Origin: Oscillospiraceae bacterium
Lineage (GTDB): Bacteria; Bacillota; Clostridia; Saccharofermentanales; Saccharofermentanaceae
DNA length: 40,629 nt
Direction of reading: 5' to 3'
Assembly (NCBI GenBank): GCA_902776845.1
Contig: CACYRM010000029.1
Coordinates: forward strand, 1-40,629
The first letter of the stretch is position 1, and each line of letters opens with the position of its first letter. The position numbers and the translations under genes were made by a program. This document shows, piece by piece, positions 30,977 through 40,218 of the stretch. Under the pieces are notes generated by a model. That model saw only the letters and a list, made by a program, of their open reading frames with translations, was not told the origin of the DNA and did no database searches.

Positions 30977-31859
30977 GCTTTCTGACGCAAATGAGATCAC
31001 AGCACGTTACATGGACAGTATCCTGATCAAGGAGCGTCTTATTGATTCAGTCGTGGCCGATACAGGCACAGAACTCTTCGGAGAGAAGTTTTCGAGCCCC
31101 GTCATGACACCTGCATTCTCCCATCTTAAACAGTTCAACGGACGTGAACTGACCGGTCTTGAGGAGTATTCTCTTGCTGCGAAAGAGCTGAACATATTAA
31201 ACTTTGTCGGCATGATGGAAAATGATATGTTCAAGCGCATTGCCGATACAGGCGCGAAGACAGTCCGCATCGTAAAGCCCTATGCAGATAATGCTAAGGT
31301 AAGAGATCAGATGAAGTTTGCTGAGGATGCAGGGGCATTCGGCATCGGAATGGATATCGACCACATATTCGGAAGTGAAGGTCTTGATGTGGTAATAGGA
31401 GAGCAGATGGCTGTCCAGACATCCGGCATGATCCGTTCCTATATTGAGTCAACAAAGCTGCCGTTCTTCATCAAGGGTGTACTGAGTGAGGAAGAGGCGG
31501 TCAAGTGCGCTGATCTCGGCGCAAAAGCAATCATCGTAAGCCATCATCACGGAAGGCTTCCGTACGCTGTTCCGCCACTTATGGTCCTTCCCGGGATTAA
31601 GAAAGCCCTCGAGGGAAGAGATGTGAAGATCATAGTTGACTGTGGAATAAGTTCCGGTGCGGATGTTTATAAGTGTCTTGCTCTGGGTGCGGATGCCGCA
31701 GCCGTCGGAAGGTCGATGCTGCCGTCACTGGAAGAAGGCGGTACCGAAGGAGTATCGAAGTTCATCAAGGGTGTAAATGACGAGCTGAGATACATCATGA
31801 GCTGCACGGGTTTTGCATGCGTAAAAGATATCGATGACAGCTGCCTTGTAAAGAATTAA
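30963..31859 (+). CDS. FMN-dependent alpha-hydroxy-acid dehydrogenase/oxidase family protein
   Basis: 298 residues, shorter than the usual 350-400. Barrel motifs: SPVMTPAFSH, LPFFIKGVLSEEEAVKCADLGAKAIIV, SHHHGR in place of the usual S-N-H-G-G-R (catalytic His and Arg kept), and VDCGISSGADVYKCLALGADAAAVGRS for the FMN phosphate. It oxidises a 2-hydroxy acid or related substrate. Overlap with the preceding isomerase points to a sugar-acid or hydroxy-acid pathway. Its stop overlaps the stop of the opposite-strand lysozyme gene at a TTAA, leaving no terminator space. Confidence 0.85.
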   Translation: MAYDRLSDANEITARYMDSILIKERLIDSVVADTGTELFGEKFSSPVMTPAFSHLKQFNGRELTGLEEYSLAAKELNILNFVGMMENDMFKRIADTGAKTVRIVKPYADNAKVRDQMKFAEDAGAFGIGMDIDHIFGSEGLDVVIGEQMAVQTSGMIRSYIESTKLPFFIKGVLSEEEAVKCADLGAKAIIVSHHHGRLPYAVPPLMVLPGIKKALEGRDVKIIVDCGISSGADVYKCLALGADAAAVGRSMLPSLEEGGTEGVSKFIKGVNDELRYIMSCTGFACVKDIDDSCLVKN

Positions 31860-32599
31860 CCGGAACACTCTCCATATTTTCTTAATTCGTCCGCACTGCC
31901 CCGGAATACGTTCATGTCGATATATTTTTCCGTACCGTCATAACCCTGAAGTCTGTGGCGGTTTGAGTACTGCCAGAATGTCCAGTCAATGTTGCCGGGA
32001 ATGCCTGAATATACACTCCTGTACCAGAGATCACAGTCGCTGAAATCATCTCCTATGATCCCGTCGTAAGATTCCCTGCTCACGTAAATGACGGGTTTGA
32101 TCCCGTAGTGTTCAGTAAGCTGATCGATCATTGCGCGGAGTTCGTTTTTTACGGCACTTACATTGATGTCAGAGGCGGAGTGGAATCTGCCGTAGAATTC
32201 GACATCAATAACAGGCGGGAGCATGTTGTCAACGGGTTCGACAGTATTGCAGAACAGTTCTGCCTGAGTTTTTCCGGATGATTCAAAACTGAAGAAATGA
32301 TAAGCCCCGATCCTGAGTGAAGTCTCTGATGCATTATTCCAATTCTCTTTGAAGCAGCGGTCAACGGTTGACGATCCTTCGGTCGCTTTTATGTATGCAA
32401 AATCTATGTCCTGCGAAGATAATACCTTCCAGTCAATGTCACCCTGAAATGAAGAGACATCGACACCTTTCACCTTATATCCGCTGAATTCCGGATTGTT
32501 GATGTGTATCACTCCGGAATACAAAAGCGATACCGAAACCGCAGACAGTACTGACAGTGCCGCAGCAATAAGAAGAATTGTCTTGATCTGTTTATTCAT
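31856..32599 (-). CDS. GH25 muramidase (lysozyme-like), membrane-anchored or secreted
   Basis: 247 residues. The N-terminal hydrophobic segment (about 6-26) is a signal peptide or anchor. The GH25 domain begins KGVDVSSFQGDIDWKVLSSQ with the first catalytic Asp, then FAYIKATEG, then PPVIDVEFYG with the Asp/Glu pair, PVIYVSRESY, and FWQYSNRHRLQGYDGTEKYIDMN. It cleaves the beta-1,4 bond between MurNAc and GlcNAc in peptidoglycan, in keeping with wall remodelling. No wall-binding repeats are present. Divergent from the GAF-ABC operon, with 241 bp between them. Confidence 0.92.
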   Translation of the reverse strand: MNKQIKTILLIAAALSVLSAVSVSLLYSGVIHINNPEFSGYKVKGVDVSSFQGDIDWKVLSSQDIDFAYIKATEGSSTVDRCFKENWNNASETSLRIGAYHFFSFESSGKTQAELFCNTVEPVDNMLPPVIDVEFYGRFHSASDINVSAVKNELRAMIDQLTEHYGIKPVIYVSRESYDGIIGDDFSDCDLWYRSVYSGIPGNIDWTFWQYSNRHRLQGYDGTEKYIDMNVFRGSADELRKYGECSG

Positions 32600-32676
32600 G
32601 CTGCCTGAATAACACCTGTCTTTATAGCGAAACTTCCTGAAAATGTTTTTAGTAATATATCACATGCATTTGAAAT

Positions 32677-32735
32677 AACCCGGCAAGTTTGCGGAACTTA
32701 TCAAAGAACCCGGTGCAAGGATGCGATCCGGCAAG
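32677..32735. repeat. GC-rich direct repeats upstream of the GAF-ABC operon
   Basis: AACCCGGCAAGTTTGCG (32677-32693) and AACCCGGTGCAAGGATGCG (32707-32725) start 30 bp apart and share most bases, followed by a third partial copy ATCCGGCAAG (32726-32735). Possible regulator site in the gap 32600-32840; the promoter itself is unclear (candidate TTGATA at 32748 with AT-rich -10 about 32772). Confidence 0.4.
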
Positions 32736-32840
32736 AAGTTATGATTTTTGATACAAATCATTCACAGCGAATAAATATAAATGTTTTATTATTGTTGTAA
32801 GTAAGGTTTTCGGTCAATTACAGTCCGGGCGGTAAGAATT

Positions 32841-34061
32841 ATGACTAATGATAAAAGATTCAGAAAACTGACGTTTGAATTGATGGAACAGCTTCTTGAG
32901 GTCAATAATCTTGAAGAAGCTCTTTCCGGAAGTCTTGAGATAATCGTCAGAGAATTAAACAGCGAGGGCGGTGCCATTTGGCTTCTTGATAAGAAGACGG
33001 ACCGGCTTGCTCCTGTATTCCATATCGGTCCTGAAGATATTTCCAATGTCAGTATTGAGAACGGAATCGGGATCGAGGGTATCGTTGCAAAGACAGGCAG
33101 ATCCATGCTTGTGTCAGATGCGGCATCAGATCCGAGATTTGACGGAACGGTCTTCGACGATTACGGTATCCAGACCAGGACAATGATATGTGTTCCGCTG
33201 AATAATGTAAATGATGTTATCGGCTGTTATCTGATAGTTAACAAGAAGGACGGTTCACGCTACGAAAAGGATGAACTGGAACTCTGCGAACACATAGCCG
33301 CACTTGCCGCTATGACGATCGACGAGAAGGGATTTTTTGTCGAACTTGAAGAAGAGAAGGAAGTGCTTGCCTCTCTCCGCAATGTTACCAAGCAGTTCAA
33401 GACAGGGGATACATATAATCTTGTCCTTAAAGGGATCAATCTCGATATTTATAAGAACGAATTTGTTGTCATTCTTGGCGAGTCCGGATGCGGTAAATCC
33501 ACGATGATGAATATTGTCGGAGGAATGGATTTCCTGACAAGCGGAACTCTGACCATTGAAGGTGAGGATTTTTCCAGGCCGACAGATGAGCAGCTCACCA
33601 GGTTCAGGAGAGAGTATGTAGGCTTTATATTCCAGGCATATAACCTCATGCCGAATCTTACGGCGCTCGAGAATGTTGAGTTTATTGCTGAACTTGTTGA
33701 TGATCCGCTGCCTTCTTCAGAGGCACTTGAAAAGGTCGGTCTTTCCCATAAAGCCGGAAACTATCCCGGTCAGATGTCAGGCGGTCAGCAGCAGCGTGTA
33801 TCGATAGCAAGGGCATTGGTAAAGAAACCGAGGCTGATACTTGCTGATGAGCCGACGGCGGCTCTTGATTACGCAACCAGTATCGAGGTTCTGCGCGTTA
33901 TCGAGGACATAGTCAAGAACAAGGGAACGACAGTCATGATGGTTACCCATAACGCGGAGATCGCCAAAATGGCTGACCGCGTAGTCAAACTGAGAAACGG
34001 AAAGATAGCAAGCATCAAGAAGAATCTGCACCCGGCTCATGCTGAGGATCTTGTCTGGTAA
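32841..34061 (+). CDS. GAF-domain / ABC transporter ATPase fusion
   Basis: 406 residues. Residues about 1-165 form a GAF sensor (VNNLEEALSGSLEIIVRELNSEGGAIWLLD, VSDAASDPRFDG, GCYLIVNKKDG). Residues about 175-400 form an ABC ATPase of the LolD/MacB type: Walker A GESGCGKST at 213-221, Q-loop in FIFQAYNLMP, signature MSGGQQQR, Walker B LILADEPTAALD, and His in MVTHNAE. GAF fused N-terminal to such an ATPase is unusual; it could sense a ligand or nucleotide and gate the exporter. It is followed five bases later by the permease gene, its partner. Start supported by GGCGGTAAG upstream, a modest ribosome site. Confidence 0.88.
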   Translation: MTNDKRFRKLTFELMEQLLEVNNLEEALSGSLEIIVRELNSEGGAIWLLDKKTDRLAPVFHIGPEDISNVSIENGIGIEGIVAKTGRSMLVSDAASDPRFDGTVFDDYGIQTRTMICVPLNNVNDVIGCYLIVNKKDGSRYEKDELELCEHIAALAAMTIDEKGFFVELEEEKEVLASLRNVTKQFKTGDTYNLVLKGINLDIYKNEFVVILGESGCGKSTMMNIVGGMDFLTSGTLTIEGEDFSRPTDEQLTRFRREYVGFIFQAYNLMPNLTALENVEFIAELVDDPLPSSEALEKVGLSHKAGNYPGQMSGGQQQRVSIARALVKKPRLILADEPTAALDYATSIEVLRVIEDIVKNKGTTVMMVTHNAEIAKMADRVVKLRNGKIASIKKNLHPAHAEDLVW

Positions 34062-34066
34062 CTGTT

Positions 34067-37000
34067 ATGAAGAAGACGCAGGGAAAGGATGCATTACGGA
34101 ACATCAGGAAACAGACAGTATCTTATCTGTCTGTCGTTGTTATCGCGATGCTGGCCGTTCTTGCGTATCTTGGTATCAATTTTGCTGCTGAGGCCATCGG
34201 CAATAACGGTGATGAATTTTACGATGCATGCAATTTCAGGGATGTTCAGATCATCTCGACCAAACTTATAACTCAGGATGATATCGAAGCTATCCGGGCC
34301 GTTAATGGTGTGTCTGATGTTGAAGGCACATTGAGAACGGATGCACAGGTCTTTACGGAAAACAGTACCACTGACGTGATGGTAGTCTCCCTTACCGGAA
34401 GAATAAACGTTGTTCAGGTGATCGAGGGCAGGCTGCCCGCTTCCGCAAATGAATGCGTCATCGAAAAGACTGTTGACGAGGATACCGGACTCGGTGTCGG
34501 AGATACCATAGAGGTCCTGAATCCCAAGGGCGGTGCGCCGGATTATCTTAAGGGAACCGAGTATGTGATAACAGGTATCGTATATCATCCGGACCACGCA
34601 TGCTGGCCTCTTATGTCACCTGGAGCCAGGTATGTCCTGGTATTGCCTGAGGCCTTTGATAATGAAGCTCTCGGAAACTGTTTTATGACTGCCGAGGTCA
34701 CCATTGACGGAGCCCTCGGAATAAACAGGTTCAGCAAAAAGTACAACAAACATGTTTCCGGTACCGTTGATGCGCTTGAGGCTCTTTCGGATCAGCGTGA
34801 ACTGTTAAGGACAGAAGATATTCAGGAAAGATACAGGAGCGGGATAGAAGACGGTCAGAACAGTCTGGATGACGCTGCTTCTGAACTGTCAGATGCGCGT
34901 TCTCAATTGGATGACAACTGGAAGATTTATGATGACGGCGTTGCTGAACTTAAAGATGCCAAGGATCAACTGGGTGAATCGCAGAAAAAACTCGCTGACG
35001 CCGAAGCGGAATTGAAAAATGCAAAAGACCAGCTTGATGATGCCAAGAACAAGCTTGATTCCGGTAAAGCTGAACTTGACAAAGCATGGGCAGAACTGGA
35101 GGAAGGCCGGGCAAAACTGGATCAGGCTGAAGCCGAACTTGAAGACGCCCGCAAACAGCTGGAATCAGGATACAGTCAGATCGAAGAGTCCGGAAGTTTG
35201 ATAAGGTGTTCTCTGAAAGATGCTGTAACTGATGTTCTGGGTTCTGATATTGCAGACATGATCGACTGGTCGGAGAGCTCAAATGGTATAGATGTTGATG
35301 ATCCCGATGCAAGTGCTGCGGTACTTCCGATTACCGGAGACATAACCGTAGATCTCAACAGGTCGATGAAGAGTAATATCTTTTCTTTGATCGATTCTCT
35401 CGGAATCCCTGAGGAAGATCTTGTGGAAGCATATGAGAAGACAACCGGCAGGATAATAGATCTTTCTGACGGAAGACCGGTGATCCAGATAATCGTTGAT
35501 ACGGTTTACGAAGAGTATGTCGGTATTGACGACCGGTATGAGGAGCTTGCTTCAGCAGCAAGAACATGGGATTCCGGACACAGTGAATATATAGAAGGAC
35601 TTAACGCATATAACGAAGCAAAAGAAAAATACGATGACGGAGTATATCAGTATTATGCTGCTTTTGAGGAGTATCAGGATAAAAAGGCTCAGTATGATGA
35701 AGGGCTTGCAGAATATGAAGCCGGACTAGCGGAATATAATGACGGTCTGACTGCGTATGAGGAAGGGAAAAAGCAATATGCCGACGGCGAGAAACAGCTC
35801 TCCGATGCATATGCGGAGCTTGAGGACGGAGAGTCAAGGTATTCTGAAGGAATCGCCGAATACAATGAAGGTGAGACTGAACTGAGTAAGGCAAAAGCTG
35901 ATCTGGAATCGCAGGATCCATGCCGCTGGGTAGTGCTTGATGCCGCAGGTAATGCGGGTTTCCGCTGTATTGATAACAGCAGGAATAACGTCAGCAATCT
36001 GGGAGGCACTTTCGCGCTTATCTTTATCCTTGTAGGCGCGCTTGTAATCTATGCCACAGTCGGACGTATCGTTGATGAACAGCGCCGGCTTGTAGGTGCC
36101 ACCAAGGCTTTGGGTCTGTATAACAGGGAGATACTTGCCAAGTATCTTATCTTCGGTGTGACCGGTACGGTTGCCGGAATGATATTGGGCATAACAGGAG
36201 GTTATTACGCGATACAGAGTATCGTTCTCTCGATCTATGGCAGATATTATATTTTCGGTGCAGGCAGCAAAGCTTTTGATCTGATCATGACATCTGCCGT
36301 GTTTATCGGAGGAATACTGCTTTCCGGTCTTACTGTATGGTTTGCATGTACGAATCTCATGAAGTCCTCTGCTATCGTGCTGATGCAGGACAGTGTTCCG
36401 GATGTCCGGAAAAAGAGAAAAAAAACAAATCCTAAGCGCAGGACAGGCAAAGGCTCTCTGTACGGAAACCTGATCATTTTGAACATGCTGACGGACAGGA
36501 AGAGGGTTGCAGTAACGGTTGTGAGCATAGCAGGATGCTGTTCGCTTCTTGTAGCCGGAATGACGATGAATTTCGCGATCAAAAAGACCATAGACGAAGA
36601 ATTCAGCGGTATTGAAAAATATGATCTCAAGATCGTATTTGATCCTTCGGCCACGGAGAATGCCGGATCGGAGATAGAGTCTATACTTCAGGAGGAAGGT
36701 GCTTCCAATATCTGTTTAAGTGACAGGATAACCTATTACGACTCTGAAGGAAAACTGAATATCTGTGAGCTGCTGTGTGGAGATGTGGAAAAACTCAACG
36801 GCTATTTTATAAGAAAGGATCCCGGATCCGGATCAGTTATAAACGGGACCGGTGACGGCATCTGGATCCATGCGCAGATGTCAAAACTCGATAAACTCGA
36901 TCCGGGTGATGAGATAACGCTGTACAATTCCGCCATGAATCCGTATTCCTCAACTGTTTCGGGTGTTTTCGAAGTCCGCGCGGGGTGGTTTTGCGTGATG

Positions 37001-37573
37001 AGCCGTGATGCCTATATCAGAACATTCGGAGAAGAGCCTGTATATAATACTTTCCTGATCGGACTGAACGGCGCGGACAGTAAAAGCATCATATCCCGGG
37101 TTTCCTCTGTCAGGGGATTTATGGAATATACCGATACAAAGGAGCGCTATTCGGAGATCAAAGACCTTGCGGCCGTAATGGATTATCTTTCCCTGCTGTT
37201 TATCGGTATTGCAGGCATGATGGCATATTTCATCCTTCTCAATCTCGTAAACATGTACATCAATCAGAAGAAGAAAGAACTGACGATAATGAGGATAAAC
37301 GGATTTACGGTGAAAGAGACAATCCGTTATGTATCTCTTGAATTGATAGTATGTACCGCGCTTGGTATAGTGACCGGCATTTTGAGCGGTTCTTTATTGG
37401 GATACCGTATCATTACGCTGCTTGAGGGATGGGATTTCCACATCATCAAAACGGTCCAGCCCGGAGCGTGGGGAGTTGCTGCTTTGATTACCTGTATCTT
37501 TACGTCTCTTATAAGTGCCTGGGCTCTGCGTAAGGTCAGACATCTTAAGCTCACCGACATGGAAACGTCCTGA
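34067..37573 (+). CDS. Large FtsX/MacB-type ABC permease with two long coiled coils
   Basis: 1168 residues. A membrane helix at about 17-37; a MacB-like periplasmic-equivalent domain up to about 260 (IIGRLPASANECVIE-type, VGDTIEVLNPKGGAPD); a first heptad coiled coil of ELxDAxxxL repeats (about 265-375); a short domain; a second coiled coil rich in Tyr (YEAGLAEYNDGLTAYEEGK, about 500-620); then FtsX-type membrane domains near 645-780 and 1040-1165. Coiled coils of this kind let FtsX-like proteins reach outward, as in YhgE/Pip-like and EnvC-associated systems. With the GAF-ABC ATPase it forms a mechanotransmission-type exporter or wall-hydrolase regulator. The neighbouring GH25 lysozyme is a tempting but unproven target. 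Confidence 0.88.
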   Translation: MKKTQGKDALRNIRKQTVSYLSVVVIAMLAVLAYLGINFAAEAIGNNGDEFYDACNFRDVQIISTKLITQDDIEAIRAVNGVSDVEGTLRTDAQVFTENSTTDVMVVSLTGRINVVQVIEGRLPASANECVIEKTVDEDTGLGVGDTIEVLNPKGGAPDYLKGTEYVITGIVYHPDHACWPLMSPGARYVLVLPEAFDNEALGNCFMTAEVTIDGALGINRFSKKYNKHVSGTVDALEALSDQRELLRTEDIQERYRSGIEDGQNSLDDAASELSDARSQLDDNWKIYDDGVAELKDAKDQLGESQKKLADAEAELKNAKDQLDDAKNKLDSGKAELDKAWAELEEGRAKLDQAEAELEDARKQLESGYSQIEESGSLIRCSLKDAVTDVLGSDIADMIDWSESSNGIDVDDPDASAAVLPITGDITVDLNRSMKSNIFSLIDSLGIPEEDLVEAYEKTTGRIIDLSDGRPVIQIIVDTVYEEYVGIDDRYEELASAARTWDSGHSEYIEGLNAYNEAKEKYDDGVYQYYAAFEEYQDKKAQYDEGLAEYEAGLAEYNDGLTAYEEGKKQYADGEKQLSDAYAELEDGESRYSEGIAEYNEGETELSKAKADLESQDPCRWVVLDAAGNAGFRCIDNSRNNVSNLGGTFALIFILVGALVIYATVGRIVDEQRRLVGATKALGLYNREILAKYLIFGVTGTVAGMILGITGGYYAIQSIVLSIYGRYYIFGAGSKAFDLIMTSAVFIGGILLSGLTVWFACTNLMKSSAIVLMQDSVPDVRKKRKKTNPKRRTGKGSLYGNLIILNMLTDRKRVAVTVVSIAGCCSLLVAGMTMNFAIKKTIDEEFSGIEKYDLKIVFDPSATENAGSEIESILQEEGASNICLSDRITYYDSEGKLNICELLCGDVEKLNGYFIRKDPGSGSVINGTGDGIWIHAQMSKLDKLDPGDEITLYNSAMNPYSSTVSGVFEVRAGWFCVMSRDAYIRTFGEEPVYNTFLIGLNGADSKSIISRVSSVRGFMEYTDTKERYSEIKDLAAVMDYLSLLFIGIAGMMAYFILLNLVNMYINQKKKELTIMRINGFTVKETIRYVSLELIVCTALGIVTGILSGSLLGYRIITLLEGWDFHIIKTVQPGAWGVAALITCIFTSLISAWALRKVRHLKLTDMETS

Positions 37574-39034
37574 TCAGTATCCTAAGAGAACAGCCGTTAT
37601 GATGAATGCGATAACAAGAAGAAAGTTGATTGCAAAAAGCGGTACGCTTTTCCGGACCCATGTGGAATAATTTACGCCGATCATTGAAAGTGATATCAGG
37701 AGCACGGGCGATGTAGGGAACAGCACGTTGGTGTAGCCGTCTCCGAATGTATAGAGAAGCACAAGAAGCTGCTTGGAAAGCCCCGTGTTCAGCACGCTCA
37801 GAAATCCCATTACAAGTATTGCTTTTGCCGTTGACGAAGATATGAAGAATTCCAGAAACAGAACGGTCAGATATATAAACAGGGCTATGCTTACCGGGCT
37901 TCTGCCGGAAATGAAGACATTGACCTGATTAATGATCGCGGGCAATACGGATCCCTGTTCGAAAACATATTTTACCGATGCGGCCAGGGCTATGAAGACT
38001 ATTGTCGGAAGAGTGCCTGCGATTCCTTTCAGAAGACTCCTTAAAGTGTTCCTGAGACTTCCCGTGGTTACAGCCCCGGTGATGATCCCGAAGATAAGAA
38101 AATAAGCGATCATGATAACAACCGTATAGTCTCTTAGAAATGATATGAAAGATGCGGCGATGATCAGTATGAGTGCTCCTGAAAGAAACAGGGTGTAACC
38201 GGTCCTGAGCCGGCGGGTGTTTTGTCCTTTATTCTGCTCTGGATCGTTTTCCACCGCTGCGTTTTGAATGAGCATCTTATCGTGATCTGCCGTCAGACTT
38301 GAGGCCGGATCTTTTTCGAGCTTGCGGATGTATAGAAAAAGGAAGCCAAGAAACAGAACGAACATGACAACAAAGATCACAAGCCTGTACCAGATGTGTT
38401 CGGTAATGTCAGTTCCGATTATCCGGGAGGCGAGAAGCACCGTAAACGGATTGGTTACAGCACCGGCAAAACCGAATCCGCAGGCGAGGATGGAGCATAT
38501 AAATCCGGTAAAGGAATCGTAGCCGATACAGACGCAAAGTGAAGCCACGATGGGCAGCATGGTGAGCATCTCTTCAAAAAGCCCGAGGAACGATCCGAAG
38601 CAATAGAAAAGAAAGGCAACCATTACCAGAAGCAGGGTGCGGTGTGTTCTGAAACGGGACGATACTGAATCAACAAGTGCCCGGATCCCTCCGCCGTCAT
38701 TCATGACCTGGAAAGCTCCGGAGATCACCAGGAGAAAAACAGACAGAACGATAAGTGCCGGTCCGTCTTTTGAGGCAAAGACCAGGAAAGGTGCAAAGAT
38801 GCCTTTGATAAGCGGGATCCCGCCAAGATCATCACGCGGAATGTAGTTAAGATAATCAGTCTGTCCGTCGGGCAGGACTCCGAATTCGCCGTGAGGAAGG
38901 ATATATGTCAGAGTTACCGATACTATCAGCAGGACGACAAGAAGGACAGTCACTTCGATGAAGGACTTGACCGGTATATTTATCAGGGTGTCCTGCTCCT
39001 TCCTGTTATTCACCTTGCTCATTTTTTCCGCCAT
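37574..39034 (-). CDS. YfcC family (C4-dicarboxylate/amino-acid carrier, ion transporter superfamily) protein
   Basis: 486 residues with about 12 membrane segments. Family features: YILPHGEFG near the N-terminus, GAFQVMNDGGGIRALVDS, SFLGLFEEMLTMLPI, GFGFAGAVTNPFTVLLA, and FISSSTAKAILVMGFLS near the end. YfcC/DcuC-like transporters exchange C4-dicarboxylates or amino acids in anaerobes. The start is the ATG at 39034, inside the upstream acyltransferase gene (29-base overlap); the ATG at 39022 is an alternative. It converges with the FtsX-like gene, the two stop codons abutting as TGATCA. Confidence 0.85.
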   Translation of the reverse strand: MAEKMSKVNNRKEQDTLINIPVKSFIEVTVLLVVLLIVSVTLTYILPHGEFGVLPDGQTDYLNYIPRDDLGGIPLIKGIFAPFLVFASKDGPALIVLSVFLLVISGAFQVMNDGGGIRALVDSVSSRFRTHRTLLLVMVAFLFYCFGSFLGLFEEMLTMLPIVASLCVCIGYDSFTGFICSILACGFGFAGAVTNPFTVLLASRIIGTDITEHIWYRLVIFVVMFVLFLGFLFLYIRKLEKDPASSLTADHDKMLIQNAAVENDPEQNKGQNTRRLRTGYTLFLSGALILIIAASFISFLRDYTVVIMIAYFLIFGIITGAVTTGSLRNTLRSLLKGIAGTLPTIVFIALAASVKYVFEQGSVLPAIINQVNVFISGRSPVSIALFIYLTVLFLEFFISSSTAKAILVMGFLSVLNTGLSKQLLVLLYTFGDGYTNVLFPTSPVLLISLSMIGVNYSTWVRKSVPLFAINFLLVIAFIITAVLLGY

Positions 39035-40193
39035 TTCTTCTGCTAGTCAGAATGTCAACGGCCAGTGCCCAGCGGGCTGCCTGTACCGGATCTTTCTTAG
39101 GGTAGAAGTAGTGTAGTCTGTCATTATGATACAACTCAAATTCCTCACTGCAAGAGAATGCCAGAGCGGGCAGTTTTTCAGTGGGGATCGAGAATTCCTC
39201 CGTATCAGATCTGTATCTGAAGTAATCCTTATCAAGAGTGCATATACCGTCTTCTTTTTTGCAGACTTTCATCCTGTCATCGAAAACCTTTAACGTTACT
39301 TCAGCTTTCAGTGAAAGCGCGTTGATCTCTTTTTCCTCCATCTCACGTATGACCGAATAATAACCCGGGATCGACCAGGGCTTGTCCGTAAAATGATAAC
39401 TGTCATCGAGTGTGTGTACGGCACCGCATGCCATGCAGCGGAGTTCATTGCCTTTGCCGGATGTTTTATACAGCGCCCCACAGTCTGCACAGCGGTACAG
39501 TATTCCCTCAAGACCTTCTGCTTTATTCTTCTGATGATATATGGCTTCAGAGCTTAATGAAGCATCGTTGTAGAGTGTTTCCTCGATGACGCGGTCGATA
39601 TCCTCAAAGCTCATTGAAGCGAGTTCGCTGCGCTTAAGCACACGCTTTACAGTGACCCTGACATCTGACGGGTATGCTTTCTTCCGCCATTTGGGGTGAG
39701 CGTAGTAACCTCCGTCGATACCGGCGAGAACGATATCGGCACCGAGCTTTTTGAGCAGCCTTCCGCTCTTTTCGACTATGGAATTGGAACACCCGTCAGG
39801 TGAGAGACGTCCCTCCGGATAAATGATCACGGGATAACCTTTCCGGAGCATGCGCTTTATTCCGAAGACAGTCACGGTATCACGGACAAAGAGTTTTTTG
39901 GGGATGAAGCCGACATGCTTTCTGAGCCATCCTGTGAACGGACCTGAGCAGTAGTATCTGTTTATGACATAAGCCGGATTTCTCGGATGTGACAACATAT
40001 GAAGATAGTAGAAATCCTCAAAACATTCGTGATTTGCAAGAACGATGTAAGGCAGGTCTGCGTCTTTTAGAAGATCATCATCGATAACAGGTTTTTTCCG
40101 CCAGCATTGCCAGAGTTTAATAGTGAAAAAGATAAAGGCATTAACCGGTGAATCAGGTGTTCCGTCTGTTCCTTTGAAGATGAAATGGCTCAT
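39006..40193 (-). CDS. PlsC-type acyltransferase fused to a zinc ribbon and a C-terminal domain
   Basis: 395 residues. Residues about 20-210 form the glycerolphosphate acyltransferase fold, with His55 and Asp60 in NHECFED (H-x4-D) and the substrate motif YPEGRLSPDG. Residues about 245-275 hold a zinc ribbon (CADC, CMAC). Residues about 280-390 form a domain of unknown type (YHFTDKPWSIPGYYSVIREMEE, LHYFYPKKDPVQAARWALAVDIL). PlsC enzymes acylate lysophosphatidic acid; here the extra ribbon and domain are not part of standard PlsC and may bind a partner or membrane. Followed by the YfcC-type gene and preceded by a paralogue of the same design. Confidence 0.85.
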   Translation of the reverse strand: MSHFIFKGTDGTPDSPVNAFIFFTIKLWQCWRKKPVIDDDLLKDADLPYIVLANHECFEDFYYLHMLSHPRNPAYVINRYYCSGPFTGWLRKHVGFIPKKLFVRDTVTVFGIKRMLRKGYPVIIYPEGRLSPDGCSNSIVEKSGRLLKKLGADIVLAGIDGGYYAHPKWRKKAYPSDVRVTVKRVLKRSELASMSFEDIDRVIEETLYNDASLSSEAIYHQKNKAEGLEGILYRCADCGALYKTSGKGNELRCMACGAVHTLDDSYHFTDKPWSIPGYYSVIREMEEKEINALSLKAEVTLKVFDDRMKVCKKEDGICTLDKDYFRYRSDTEEFSIPTEKLPALAFSCSEEFELYHNDRLHYFYPKKDPVQAARWALAVDILTSRRNGGKNEQGE

Positions 40194-40218
40194 GAAAACA
40201 GGTATCGATGACAGGTGT

